From assembly GCF_004337985.1 (NCBI RefSeq), contig NC_043741.1, forward strand, positions 7,420,032 to 7,484,031: DNA of 64,000 nucleotides. The letters run 5' to 3'. Under the pieces are notes generated by a model. It was not told where the DNA came from and made no database searches. It worked only from the letters and a program-made list of their open reading frames with translations. The DNA is from Pyricularia pennisetigena. Taxonomy: Eukaryota; Ascomycota; Sordariomycetes; Magnaporthales; Pyriculariaceae. A program made the position numbers and the translations under genes. Position 1 is the first letter of the stretch, and each line of letters begins with the position of its first letter. Positions 1 through 10,272 of the stretch are shown here, in pieces.

Positions 1-1914
1 GTGGACTCCTCCAGCATGAAGGCCGTCCCGGCCGGGATGCCAGGGGAGGTGCTGATAGGAGGAGCCGGCGTCGTAGCCGGATATCTGCACAGCGAGCTGA
101 ACACCCGAGGTTTTGCACACGACAGCTTCGCCTCGGCCGAGTTCCACAAGCAAGGCTGGACGCAGCTGCATCGGACCGGCGACTCGGGGCGCATCAGTCA
201 GCTCAACGGGCGCCTGCTGCTCGAGGGCCGCATCAAGGACGACACGCAGGTGAAGCTGCGAGGTCTGCGGATAGACCTGCAGGAGATCGAGGCTGCCGTG
301 GTCCACGCCGCCAAGGGAGCCATCGTCGATTGTGTCGTCGGCGTCGCGCAGTCGGCGGCCACCACCACCTCGGACGAGTACCTCGTTGCTTTTGCCACGG
401 CCGGTCCGACCGCCGCCAAGGATCGTCTCGACCACGTCATCCACCAGCTTCCCCTGCCTCAATACATGAAGCCTGCCGCGCTCGTCGTGCTGGAAAAGAT
501 GCCCACCAATGTTTCGGGCAAGCTTGACCGGTCCGCTCTCAAGTCGATCCCACTGCCCCAGGCGACCGAAACAGGCGACAGAGAGCTTCAGCCTCCCGTC
601 GGCGAGAGCCTCAGTGGCACCGAGTCGCGCTTGAAGCAGCTGTGGGAGAGCATCCTGCCCAGAGAGGTCTCGTCTCAGCACCAGATCACAGCCGCGTCTG
701 ATTTCTTCCACGTCGGCGGCAGCTCCATGTTGCTCATCGGCCTGCGAGCCAACATCCAGAATACCTTCAAAGTCGCGGTTTCGCTCTTTCAGCTCTTTGA
801 CGCCAGCACGCTCGGCGGCATGGCAGCCCTGATCCAGGAGCTTTCGAGCGGCGGCGGTTCGGATCTGGGTCCGGGGCAGTCCGGCGGCACGGTGGACGTG
901 GACGTGGACTGGGAAGACGAAACCGCCGTCTCGCCGGCGTTGCGGACGGTTCCGGTCAAGAAGGACTTCTTCACGAACCCAGAGGTCGTGGTGCTGACCG
1001 GGTCGACCGGCTTCCTCGGCCAGGCGATCCTCGCGCGCCTGCTGAGCGACGGCATCGTCAAGAAGATCCACTGCCTTGCCGTCCGGCACGACGTCCCGCT
1101 GTTCAGCTCCGCCAAGGTCGTCACGCACCGCGGGGACCTGGCGCTGCCGGGCTTCGGGCTGCCCGAGGAGGAGCTCGCGGGCATATTCGCCGAGGCGCAC
1201 GCCGTCATCCACAACGGCGCCGACGTGTCCTTTGCCAAGTCGTATCGCAGCCTCAAGCCGGCCAACTTGGAAGCGACCAAGGAGCTGGTCCGCCTGAGCC
1301 TGCCGCGGCAGACGTCGTTCCACTACGTCTCGACCGCCGCCGTCGCGACCCTGACCGGCCACGACGGCTGGGAGCAGAGGTCCGTGGGCGGGTTCCCGCC
1401 GCCGGCCGGGACCGACGGCTACCTGGCGACCAAGTGGGCTTCGGAGCGCCACCTCGAAAAGGTCAGCGACCGGTGCGAGCTCCCCATCTGGATCCACCGC
1501 CCGTCGTCCATCACGGGGCCCGGGGCGCCCGCCAACGACCTCGTGGCCAACCTCGTCGGCTTCTCGCGGACCATGGCCGCGACGCCCGACACGAGCGCCT
1601 GGACCGGGTGCCTCGACTTCATCTCGGTCGACAGGGCCGCCCTGCTGATCCTCGACGAGGTCTACGAGGACTACTCGTGGCCCGGCCACGTCAAGTACCT
1701 GTACGAGTCGGGCGAGCGCGTCGTGGCCCTCCCGGACATGAGAAACCTGCTCGAGAGGGAGATCGGCTCCGCTGTCGACGTCGTGCCCATGGACGAATGG
1801 GTCCGCAGGGCCGTGAAACAAGGTCTAAGCCCCTTGCTGGGAGAATATTTGAAGCGTGCGGCTGATGCTCCGCTTGTCTTTCCTAAACTGATCCGACACG
1901 AGAGTTTTTTCTAA
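1..1914 (+). CDS. C-terminal part of a PKS-NRPS/NRPS-like megasynthase (A end - carrier - reductase), 5' end outside window
   Basis: The reading frame is open from base 1 and codes for 637 residues of the end of a multidomain enzyme; no start codon is visible. Residues 1-180 are the last part of an adenylation domain: TGDSGR near 60, the hinge stretch with QVKLRG near 83-88, and the A10 core NVSGKLDR near 170. Residues 205-290 form a carrier domain with FFHVGGSSM, where Ser242 is the expected phosphopantetheine site. Residues 325-637 are a Rossmann reductase of the thioester-reductase type, with TGSTGFLG at 333-340, YVST near 442 and the pair Tyr473/Lys477 (YLATK). In this family the R domain releases the chain reductively as an aldehyde or catalyses Dieckmann-type release; the intact YxxxK favours real reduction. 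The A-T-R order, length and closing residues fit the end of cytochalasan-type PKS-NRPS enzymes, but a free-standing A-T-R enzyme is not excluded because the front is missing. Stop TAA at 1912-1914. Confidence 0.85.
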   Translation: MDSSSMKAVPAGMPGEVLIGGAGVVAGYLHSELNTRGFAHDSFASAEFHKQGWTQLHRTGDSGRISQLNGRLLLEGRIKDDTQVKLRGLRIDLQEIEAAVVHAAKGAIVDCVVGVAQSAATTTSDEYLVAFATAGPTAAKDRLDHVIHQLPLPQYMKPAALVVLEKMPTNVSGKLDRSALKSIPLPQATETGDRELQPPVGESLSGTESRLKQLWESILPREVSSQHQITAASDFFHVGGSSMLLIGLRANIQNTFKVAVSLFQLFDASTLGGMAALIQELSSGGGSDLGPGQSGGTVDVDVDWEDETAVSPALRTVPVKKDFFTNPEVVVLTGSTGFLGQAILARLLSDGIVKKIHCLAVRHDVPLFSSAKVVTHRGDLALPGFGLPEEELAGIFAEAHAVIHNGADVSFAKSYRSLKPANLEATKELVRLSLPRQTSFHYVSTAAVATLTGHDGWEQRSVGGFPPPAGTDGYLATKWASERHLEKVSDRCELPIWIHRPSSITGPGAPANDLVANLVGFSRTMAATPDTSAWTGCLDFISVDRAALLILDEVYEDYSWPGHVKYLYESGERVVALPDMRNLLEREIGSAVDVVPMDEWVRRAVKQGLSPLLGEYLKRAADAPLVFPKLIRHESFF

Positions 1915-1963
1915 GTCTGGTTGTTTGCCGTGCCATATTGTTAGACCTGCTGAGTTGTCTTGA

Positions 1964-1994
<31 letters not shown>

Positions 1995-4217
1995 CTTCAT
2001 TCGTTGTCAGAGTTTATAATGTTGAGGAATCTGCATCGACGGTTGAACCGATTTGCTTTGTTTTGCATCAAACAATCTTTACCTTTGTCAATTATACGCG
2101 CTTTTTCAATAGGCTAGGGCCCAAGTGCCAGGCAACTAGACACAATCTACGACCCATTTCGATCCCGTACCATAACTCTATCCGGAACGGTCGAACCTCA
2201 GGACCAAGTCATTCAATCTGTCAAGGGTAACCTGCGACCTTCACTGGGTGCCCTTGATATAGTTGTAGATATATGACATAATGCAAAAGTTAATCGCACA
2301 TTGAGTTCTCAAGGCTGAGGCTCTGTCAGCGCATGGATGATCTGCGCTTAGCCGTTTGGCGATTCCGTTGTGGGCGTGGTGGAAATTGTGAATGAACACC
2401 TTGCAAAGAAAACATTGTCCAAGACTGAGAAAGTGGGTCGCCCGCGGATGATCCAAGTTGATTTGTTATTTTTTTTTTTTTTTTCATGCAAGCATGCACA
2501 CTGTCTCTTGCAGTTTCTTACACTTGGTCCATGTCATTTTCATATTAGATAACCTTAATTCTTCTTATGCAATGCGCTGCATGATAAAAAGCAAGTAAAT
2601 TTCCGACATATCCGTTGAAAGGTTCCCAGTAAAATTCGATCGCACTTGACAAATTTTTAAATATATCAGCTTGTATAATAATGCATTCAACCAGTCCGGG
2701 AAAATCGAACCTCTTTCTTTGTAAGGGTTCTTATCCCTGTAACACATCCCGGGTGTAAAATTAATATTTTTGCCTTACTCCAGCCGTTCTTGGACCTTTT
2801 CGCTTACTCACCATCTGAGGATTTTTTTTTTTTTCATTTACTCCCTATTCAGGCTTGCTGTTTGTAATGCTTTTTATCCAGGCATTGATTGAACCTTCCC
2901 CCGCGTTACGGATTGGCGCGCCTGGGCGACTGCGAACCGTGACTAGCTCCACCTCACAAAGCAAGGCGCCTCGGTTCTTGGAATAATTGCACCTTTTCAT
3001 TTCCCCGTTTGCATATTCGGTCCCGTTATTTTACATCGGTATATGGAGCCGGGTCGGGTTTGTCAAATAATACGTTTTGAAATGTAATCGCGGACAAAAA
3101 CTATGTCAACCACGGTATTTTCTTTTTCTCTCCAAACCAGGAAAAAGTTTGTATTTTTGGGTACATTAAAACGTGTTATTCCGCAAGCTATTTCTGCCCA
3201 GTATTCCAATTACTGTTATTCTCCGCATGTCAAACTTTTGGTTATTCAACCGGCATCCGTCGATTTCCAAACTCGATTTTAATTTATGGAATGCGTCGAG
3301 CTTTTTGTTTGCGGTATTCCGATATAAATAACGGGGTTTTTATGAGTAAAACTTTTGATAAACGCCTTCCTAATCCTTTTGTGTTACGGCCAGGTGTTTA
3401 TCGGAAAACCTTACTATGTTAGGCACTATTAGCTAGTGTTTTAAACCAAGGAAAAGAGAGACAAATTTTAATTTATAACACTTAAAAAAAACATGTTCAA
3501 ATCTGCGGTTAATAGACCCCTGGCTCAGCGTAACTGTCCCTGCAAGCGGCGTGGCTGGTGTTCCGTCGACGGTGCGTTGCGATTGTTCTATTAGCTGGAT
3601 TATATTACTTATATCGTACCTGGCAGTGCCGTCCTTTGGCCGTGTTTTTAATCGCATTTGTTTACCGGTTCGGCGGCGCCGTGGTACGGTAATTTCGACT
3701 GTTACAAATTCGGCGCGTATTATAACCCAATTAAACCAAATGGCTAAACCCGATCAAAACCCCGGAAAGGTTTGCGCGATATTACCGCCGAAACGAATGT
3801 TTGGGATGGTATCACGGCTGCGATCGAATAAACGTAAACATTTTCAATCGGTTTATATTTTTGGTAGTTTAATTACAGCCGCACTAATGGTAATCGGACC
3901 CCGGGGCTGCCATATTAGAAGGATGCACAAAGTATAATGGCTACAGTTTATAATTCTAGTTGTAGGCGAATCAAAGTACTTTTCCCAACTTGCACCACTT
4001 ATTACATACGCCATTTTCAACGATAGTCAAATTTGACAACAAGTATATCTCTACTCCAGCTATATCCTTGGCCTTGCTTGGATGTGCCAGCTTTGGCTGA
4101 GCGTTTAACCTTTCTAAAAAGGTTGAATTGTGACGAAAAAAAACTAGATTTGAACGAGCGGATGCCAGACACTCCATCAAAATCCCTCCGAAAATAATTT
4201 GAAAAAGATAAAACTCC
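1915..4217. other. Gene-free spacer with homopolymer runs
   Basis: No supported gene. It holds a 29-base T run at 1966-1994 shortly after the megasynthase stop, a shorter T run near 2469, and an AT-rich stretch from about 3060 that is listed separately as a transposon relic. Open frames here are short and lack family features. Confidence 0.5.
3060..3950. repeat. Decayed AT-rich repeat relic with preserved CpG
   Basis: The base composition changes abruptly to long A/T runs, yet CG dinucleotides stay frequent. This is the same texture as in the decayed Gypsy element at 46.7-53.9 kb. Frames on both strands are broken after at most 128 codons and I recognise no domain. I infer a mutated mobile-element remnant, probably RIP-affected; its family cannot be named from the sequence. 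Confidence 0.4.
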
Positions 4218-4538
4218 TTAGTAATAAGAACCAGAAGGGTCCCGGCCAAGGCTAGCCACAGCACCACTGCGGGCAGGGCTGGTACTCTCCCCCTCCGAAA
4301 AGCCCGGTGCTAGAAACTTGCACGACATACGGCCGCAATAATGTAAGGAGTCGTTTTTGCATGTAGCCACCTTTACGCTTTTATCTTTCTTATTGAAAAA
4401 GTCCCTGTACATACCAGCCCTTACTTGTTCAACTGCATAGAATACCCCGTTGTGCTTGATTGAAATATTGCACAACACTTCTTGGGCAAGGGCGGCCGTA
4501 GAAAAGAGGCAGACGGCGGCGAGGGTTGAAAATTGCAT
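4218..4538 (-). CDS. Small secreted cysteine-containing protein, effector candidate, with a LINE inserted just upstream
   Basis: A single exon codes for 106 residues. The first 18 residues are a clear signal peptide (MQFSTLAAVCLFSTAALA, cleavage expected after ALA), so export is likely. The mature part has four cysteines (23, 60, 68, 73), enough for two disulfides, and a basic middle with NKKDK near 49-53; the tail is Ser/Gly rich. I do not recognise a family. Size, signal peptide and even Cys number fit fungal effector candidates. The ATG at 4538-4536 is chosen because the signal peptide starts there; a longer frame opens upstream at 4580. The target duplication of the LINE begins 11 bp upstream of the ATG, so the native leader and promoter are now almost 6 kb away (beyond 10555). 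The gene may therefore be silent or driven by LINE sequence. The frame itself is intact. Confidence 0.6.
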   Translation of the reverse strand: MQFSTLAAVCLFSTAALAQEVLCNISIKHNGVFYAVEQVRAGMYRDFFNKKDKSVKVATCKNDSLHYCGRMSCKFLAPGFSEGESTSPARSGAVASLGRDPSGSYY

Positions 4539-4548
4539 TTTAACAATT

Positions 4549-4563
4549 CTAAAGATCCTGTTA
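4549..4563. repeat. Left target-site duplication of the LINE
   Basis: CTAAAGATCCTGTTA here is repeated exactly at 10540-10554. The two 15 bp copies bracket the LINE and define its 5' end at 4564. The copy lies in the 5' leader of the small secreted protein gene at 4218-4538. Confidence 0.9.
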
Positions 4564-4675
4564 CAAGCATCCTCCACCATTCATGGGTCAGACCCACCTT
4601 TGTTAGCGATTCACACCCAAACACACCAATAAGCTTAACAGCTGAAGAATTTTCGCCCTCCGGGCGCTGGTCGTC

Positions 4676-6388
4676 ATGGCCTCACCAGAGGTCTCAAACC
4701 GCCGCGCGCGCCCGCAGAGCACGCCGCAGGCTTTGCCGCAGGGCCAGGCCGAGTCGGGACACGTATCTCTCGACACGCGCACCGCTAACGCGCCTCAGCC
4801 GGCTGGCCGCGGAAGGTACTCCAGCCTCCCGGCCCTGGCCATCAAAACACTGCAGCAGGAGTTGGAAAACGTGGAAACAGTCGGCAGCTGGCTCGAAGAG
4901 GTCTTTGCAGCCAAGCTCGAAAGTTTACAGGCCCCGGAGGACGCCGCGCTTAGGAGAATTGTTCTTGAACTTGACGACGTGATCAGCGGCTGGTTCCTCA
5001 GTCGCACCCTCCCTGAAAAAGAGCGTTCACGCTCCCCGTCGCGTTCGCCGACCAGTTCCAGCGAAAGGCGCAGCATTTTAATTACGAGGACGGGCACGGC
5101 GTCGTCGGCCTCTAAAGGCAGAGGCACGCCCACTAACAAATCGGTCACATGGGCCGAGCGAGCCGCCACGCCACCAGCGGCGGCCCCAACGCAAATTTTA
5201 ACCCCGGCCACGCGCTCGTACCCGATACGTACGACGCCCGGCAATGCACCTGACAGCTCCGCAACTCCCTCCCAATCGGGCCGGGACCGCTCCCAAGCCC
5301 CGAAACGTTTGACAGAACAGCCGTCCAACCGCATCCTGATCCGCGTAAATGACAAATTGCGGATGGTGACGAGGGAGCCATACGCGGTAACGACCAAACT
5401 GGCCGAATTGGTCTCGGTGCCACACAGTGAAATCCCAAACGCCAAGCGTACCCCCACGGGCTGGGGTGTTACGGTGGCCTCTGAGGAAACACGGCAAAAA
5501 CTCCTCAACCCCAGCGCGGTCAAGGCCATTATGGACGCATTGGACGCGCGGGAAGTCACTGTCCCGACAACCTGGCACACATACGCCGTCTCTGGAGTGC
5601 CCCGAACGCTCAATTGCCTGGACGGAAGAAAGGACGTACATGAGGTAATCCAGGAGGAGATTACCGTGGCAGCAGGCCAGCAGCCAGTCAACTGGCATAT
5701 TTCCAAACATGGTTACGACCCACATACGGCTGAGGGCACGTGGATAGTGTCCTTCCTTCAACCCGTAAAGCCCTTTCAGCTTTTTGGAGTGTCGAAACGT
5801 GCGCGGAAGGTTGAAAAATCACGCAAAATTACACACCACCACGACGGTTGCCAGGGATATTGCGAAATACGTCGCTGCGTACGGCAAGCGCGTTGCGGCA
5901 TATGTGGTGAAGCAAAACATGCGACAGAGGAAGAGCCGTGCAAGGCAGCCCCCAAATGCGTCAATTGCCACGGCCATTTCCCATCCGGACATGAGAACTG
6001 CCCTGCCCGACCTTTAGTGGTAAATGGGAAGTTTGAACGACCTTCACAGCGTAAACTAAAGGGGATTCGCAGAATCGGACGTGCCAACCGTGCCGCGATT
6101 ATCAACGACCGGGCTGAGGCGGCCCGCCGAGAGCCAGCACCTGCAATCCCGGTCCTAAACACCTCATCGCAGCATTCGCAAACCTCGAGCTCCCGATCGA
6201 GCATTTCAAATAAAAGAGCGCGGCCATGCGAGGCGGCAGGGGCGGACATCCGCAACTTCCTGCAGGCTGAACAGGAACGTGTGCACGACGAAATCGTTTG
6301 GGCAGCCGAAATGGAGGAAGACGCAGCGGCTGCCGAAATCTGCCCCGCTGATGTGATAGACTTGGAAGCAACCCATCGATCGATATGA
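4676..6388 (+). CDS. LINE ORF1 protein (nucleic-acid-binding, zinc knuckles)
   Basis: 570 residues. The N-terminal 200 residues are low-complexity, Ser/Pro/Thr/Arg rich. The middle, about 215-390, looks globular and is conserved in Tad-type ORF1 proteins (ends with a KITHHHDGCQGYC segment). Cys/His-rich zinc knuckles follow near 395-445: CGICGEAKHATEEEPC and then CVNCHGHFPSGHENC, both with CX2CX4HX4-6C-like spacing. Its role in related LINEs is to bind element RNA and form the ribonucleoprotein. The stop TGA at 6386-6388 overlaps the ATG of ORF2 in the four bases ATGA, which suggests coupled termination and restart. The start ATG at 4676 is the first in frame and sits 112 bp after the inferred element start. 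Confidence 0.9.
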   Translation: MASPEVSNRRARPQSTPQALPQGQAESGHVSLDTRTANAPQPAGRGRYSSLPALAIKTLQQELENVETVGSWLEEVFAAKLESLQAPEDAALRRIVLELDDVISGWFLSRTLPEKERSRSPSRSPTSSSERRSILITRTGTASSASKGRGTPTNKSVTWAERAATPPAAAPTQILTPATRSYPIRTTPGNAPDSSATPSQSGRDRSQAPKRLTEQPSNRILIRVNDKLRMVTREPYAVTTKLAELVSVPHSEIPNAKRTPTGWGVTVASEETRQKLLNPSAVKAIMDALDAREVTVPTTWHTYAVSGVPRTLNCLDGRKDVHEVIQEEITVAAGQQPVNWHISKHGYDPHTAEGTWIVSFLQPVKPFQLFGVSKRARKVEKSRKITHHHDGCQGYCEIRRCVRQARCGICGEAKHATEEEPCKAAPKCVNCHGHFPSGHENCPARPLVVNGKFERPSQRKLKGIRRIGRANRAAIINDRAEAARREPAPAIPVLNTSSQHSQTSSSRSSISNKRARPCEAAGADIRNFLQAEQERVHDEIVWAAEMEEDAAAAEICPADVIDLEATHRSI

Positions 6389-9300
6389 CGAAATACTCGC
6401 TCGGCAATATGCAGCGGGAATGCCTCGACGTAGTTTGGGCCAACGTAGGTAAAAGGATGGGTGTGCATCTGAGCCTATTGGAGTTGTGCCACCAGAGAAA
6501 AGTGGACCTGGTTAACGTTCAAGAGCCATGGTGCGGGCTAAATACGACTACACAAACGCACCCGGGCTATGATGTTTTTGCGCCAGTGGACGAATGGCAC
6601 GCCAACACTTACGAAGCCATGACTGGGCTCCGGCCCCGGGTGCTCACCTACGTCAAGAAGGGGGCAGCCCTAGGGGCCGCACAACGACGGTTACCGCAGG
6701 GCCAAAATACGCGGGACATACTCTGGCTCGAAATTAACGGAATATTGTTTGTTAACGTATATAGGGCTCCGGGCACTGAGGCCGCGCTGGAAATGGTATG
6801 CAATACCGTGCCAAATGGACCCACGGTGCTAGGCGGCGATTTTAACGTAACGGCTGCTGCATACCAGCCGGGCCGCGCAAACGCACGCGGAGGGGATCAA
6901 CTGACGGCATGGGCGCAAGCCCAGGGGATGAGTTTTACAGGAAATATCGGCGTGCCCACCCACCGCGACGGGGGTTTACTGGATATGGTCTTTTCCAACC
7001 TCCCCAGCACAATAACTGTGGTTGACAGCAGTCTTTACACAGGCTCCGACCACGAATCCCTTTATACCACGCTGCGGACGCGCGGCGCCCCCCGCCCGGA
7101 GGCGGTCAACGTTTCGGTTAGGGACGACCGGCTACCAAAGTTCGCGGAGCTACTTGCTTTTGGCATGCAAGAGATGCCGGACCCGGGATCCGCGGCCGAT
7201 GGCTACGCATTGGACGCGTGGGTAGCTGAATTTACAACTTTGTGGGAGCAAGTGACGTGGGTCGTGGGTACGCCGGCGGGAAAAAGGGGCAGCTCGGCTC
7301 CCTGGTGGACCGAAAACTGCCAGCGGCTCTGGACCGAATTTCAGCGGGTAAAACGGAGCGCTGTAAATAGGGCAGGCGCCTCTGCCGAGGAGAAAGCTTA
7401 CACGAAAGGGGTGCGGGCCGCGAAGCGGGAGTACTGGAGGCACCGGATCGACCAACTGCGCGACGATAAGGATTTGTGGAACATGGTGGGCTGGCTGGGA
7501 GCCGGACCACGCCTCCGGTCCCCGCCGCTGGTTATTAACGGCGAGCAAGTGAGCGAGCCTTTAGCAAAAGCGGAAGCACTGCAACGGGAGGTGCTTGGCC
7601 GATTTTCGGCGGAGGATGACCTGCAGGGAGACCCCTTGGAGGCCTGGTCGCCGGACGAGGCTAAAATCCCTTGGGACGCCCAGGTTAGTGCGGAAGAGGC
7701 GGAGCGCTCCTGCATTGGGGTTACGAGCACGTCCCCGGGCATCGACGGAATGACCGTCCGGCTACTAAAAGCCGGATGGGCTTCGTTGGCCGAGCCGGTG
7801 CGCAGGCTCTACCAACGTTGCCTGGAACTCGGACATTTCCCAGCGCCTTGGAAGAAGGCCGAAGTCGCGATGCTACCGAAAACGGGGAAGAAAGACCGGA
7901 GCAGCGTTCGATCCTGGCGGCCTATAGCCCTCCTCTCCTGCATCGGAAAAGGCCTCGAGAGGCTCGTTGCACGCCGGATAGCTTGGGCCATACACGACAA
8001 CGGGCTCCTTAGCTGCACCCACGGCGGTGCCCTACCCAAACGATCGGCGACGGATCTGGTTTGTGCCCTCGCCCACGATATCGAGCAGGCTCTAGCTCGC
8101 GGGGAGGAAGTCACCCTTGTCGCATGCGACGTCCAAGGCGCCTTCGACGCCCTCCTCCATGGGCGATTGATACGGAAAATGCGGAGCCTCGGGTTTAGTA
8201 AAATGCTCCTCAGGTTCGTGATTAACTTTTTAAGCGGCCGCCAGGCCCGAGTCCGGCTGGAGGGTACGACCACGGGCTTTAGGCGGCTTGGGTGCGGCAC
8301 CCCGCAAGGGTCTCCCCTTTCCCCGATCCTATATATGCTATATTTGGCGTATCTCGTCAAAAACGGTACGAAGTGGCGGTTGGCATACGCAGACGACGTG
8401 CTTACATGGAAATCGTCACCCTCGTTGGAGGAAAACGTACGTTGGCTGGAAGATAAACTCCGGGATATGCACGAAATTGCGGCGGAAGAGAAGATCCATT
8501 TTGCAGCGGAAAAGACAGAGGTGATCCATATCACTAAGAAAAGGCACGGTCGCAACCCGGAAATCCGGATTAATGGTAGAACGGTTACCCCGGTCCAACT
8601 ACCGGGCGGTCGACGCGGACAAAGCGCCTCCGGGGCCGAGCGCTACCCGGGCATGCGTTGGCTTGGTTTTTGGTTCAGCCGACGGCTAGACGGGCGCCGC
8701 CACGTGGCCGAAAGGGCTGCCAAAGCAATGGCGGTCGCTGCCCACCTCAAAAGCTTTGGGGCAGTAAGATACGGACCGCCTGCGGCTGCACTTCGCAAGG
8801 CAGCGGTGGCATGCGTGGGTTCCTCGGCCACCTACGCAGCCGAGGCATGGTACAACCCAGCGCACAAACAAAGAGGACTCCTCAAAGCACTGAACAAACC
8901 GCTGGTTTTAGCGGCACGGGCAATCCTCCCGGCGTATAAAACCACCCCCTCGTCCACTGTTCTCAGGGACGCAGGATTACCCTCGGCCCGCGTCGCGCTG
9001 GCCTACACCCGCCTGAAATACGGCGCCCGACTAAGGCTCGCGGACAAGGGGCACCCCCTTGTCAGCCGCCTGCGTGAAACACCTCGTGCCCGCAACTCGG
9101 GCCATTCGGCCACAACCCTGCAAACGGCTGCACAACTTCTCCCGCGGATCCGGAGACTAGAGTTGCGCGCACCTCGCAATGCCCCGGATTCTCGCACTGA
9201 CCCCACCGGAGGAGTCCCGAAAGAGGAAGCGGCCCGCCGCTTTATCGAATGGCTGGACATGGTATCACCTGACGATATCGTGGTATATACGGATGGTTCG

Positions 9301-10272
9301 GAAAAACACGAAAACAACTGCGTCCAGATAGGGTACGGATGGGCCGCTTTTAGGGCGGGCCTGGAATTTGCCGCAGGCTCCGCATCTATTACGCCGGAAA
9401 GCCACGTTTTCGACGCCGAGGCGATTGGCGCCCTAAAAGGGCTACAGGCGGCAGCCAAGGCCCAGCCAGGCGCCCGGATCTGGATTTGTGTGGACAGCAC
9501 CTCGGTTATTTGGGGTCTTAGAGGCGACGCGCCGCGTTCGTCCCAATGGGCCTTTCTGGAGTTCCATGACCTTGTCGATCTACTCCGAAAACAAGGTACC
9601 GAGGTTCGGGTCCGTTGGTGCCCTGGGCACCAGGGAATCCCGGGAAACGACCGGGCTGACGAGCTGGCCAAGGCCGGCTCCGCCGGACCGCCGGACCCAG
9701 ACCCGAGGGCTCAGCAAACCACGTATAGCGGTGCCGGCACGGTCCTCAGAGCCATTCTTTCGAATATAGAGAAGGACTGGTGGCGTAAAGAACTCTGTGA
9801 ACGGTCCCCCGCATATAGGGAATGGAAATTCCAATACACACCGAGAAAGGAGCCCGAGGAACTGCGTTTGCCAAGACCCCTACTGGGCCATTATTTGGCC
9901 ATGAGGACCGGCCACGGCGATTTCAAAGCCTACCATGACCGTTTCAACCACCAGGATGCAAACACCTCGTGTGCCTGGTGCTGGAAGCGGACCTCCCCTG
10001 AGCACCCGGTGCACTGCCGCTATTCGCGGGCGGTGTGGAGAAACTGGCCGTGGCTTGATAACGAGCGGCCGGTCGGGCCGCCAGACCGCGCCCAACGCCG
10101 CAAATTCTTCCAGACAAGCATCGGGCAACCGAAAAGCTTTGAGGCGTTTTCGATAGCCACCAACTACTTCAGCGCCCGCCCCAGAGCGGCCCGCCAGCGC
10201 CCCGCGCGCCACGAACGCACTTTACGCCTAGGGACACCGATCGTAAACGACTCGAACTCAGACGAGGAATAG
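6385..10272 (+). CDS. LINE ORF2: endonuclease, reverse transcriptase, RNase H
   Basis: 1,295 residues, uninterrupted. Domains in order: an APE-type endonuclease (about 10-230), with VQEPW near 50, GGDFNV near 152 and SDHES near 218; a reverse transcriptase (about 440-720), with the catalytic YADD near 668 and the PQGSPLSP block just before it; RNase H (about 960-1085), with YTDGSE near 968, a conserved Glu near 1015, an Asp in VDSTS near 1037 and GNDRADELA near 1085; and a terminal CX2C...HX4-type knuckle (CAWCW...HPVHC) near 1195-1210. All catalytic blocks I can check are intact. The enzyme would nick target DNA and copy the element RNA by target-primed reverse transcription. The start ATG overlaps the ORF1 stop (ATGA at 6385-6388), so translation probably depends on ribosomes finishing ORF1. 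Confidence 0.95.
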   Translation: MTKYSLGNMQRECLDVVWANVGKRMGVHLSLLELCHQRKVDLVNVQEPWCGLNTTTQTHPGYDVFAPVDEWHANTYEAMTGLRPRVLTYVKKGAALGAAQRRLPQGQNTRDILWLEINGILFVNVYRAPGTEAALEMVCNTVPNGPTVLGGDFNVTAAAYQPGRANARGGDQLTAWAQAQGMSFTGNIGVPTHRDGGLLDMVFSNLPSTITVVDSSLYTGSDHESLYTTLRTRGAPRPEAVNVSVRDDRLPKFAELLAFGMQEMPDPGSAADGYALDAWVAEFTTLWEQVTWVVGTPAGKRGSSAPWWTENCQRLWTEFQRVKRSAVNRAGASAEEKAYTKGVRAAKREYWRHRIDQLRDDKDLWNMVGWLGAGPRLRSPPLVINGEQVSEPLAKAEALQREVLGRFSAEDDLQGDPLEAWSPDEAKIPWDAQVSAEEAERSCIGVTSTSPGIDGMTVRLLKAGWASLAEPVRRLYQRCLELGHFPAPWKKAEVAMLPKTGKKDRSSVRSWRPIALLSCIGKGLERLVARRIAWAIHDNGLLSCTHGGALPKRSATDLVCALAHDIEQALARGEEVTLVACDVQGAFDALLHGRLIRKMRSLGFSKMLLRFVINFLSGRQARVRLEGTTTGFRRLGCGTPQGSPLSPILYMLYLAYLVKNGTKWRLAYADDVLTWKSSPSLEENVRWLEDKLRDMHEIAAEEKIHFAAEKTEVIHITKKRHGRNPEIRINGRTVTPVQLPGGRRGQSASGAERYPGMRWLGFWFSRRLDGRRHVAERAAKAMAVAAHLKSFGAVRYGPPAAALRKAAVACVGSSATYAAEAWYNPAHKQRGLLKALNKPLVLAARAILPAYKTTPSSTVLRDAGLPSARVALAYTRLKYGARLRLADKGHPLVSRLRETPRARNSGHSATTLQTAAQLLPRIRRLELRAPRNAPDSRTDPTGGVPKEEAARRFIEWLDMVSPDDIVVYTDGSEKHENNCVQIGYGWAAFRAGLEFAAGSASITPESHVFDAEAIGALKGLQAAAKAQPGARIWICVDSTSVIWGLRGDAPRSSQWAFLEFHDLVDLLRKQGTEVRVRWCPGHQGIPGNDRADELAKAGSAGPPDPDPRAQQTTYSGAGTVLRAILSNIEKDWWRKELCERSPAYREWKFQYTPRKEPEELRLPRPLLGHYLAMRTGHGDFKAYHDRFNHQDANTSCAWCWKRTSPEHPVHCRYSRAVWRNWPWLDNERPVGPPDRAQRRKFFQTSIGQPKSFEAFSIATNYFSARPRAARQRPARHERTLRLGTPIVNDSNSDEE

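Noticed and set aside
4795..5706. A 303-codon minus-strand frame
   Set aside because: It lies fully inside LINE ORF1 and is a by-product of its codon usage.
7809..8555. A 248-codon minus-strand frame opposite the reverse transcriptase
   Set aside because: It is the antisense of conserved RT sequence and shows no independent features.
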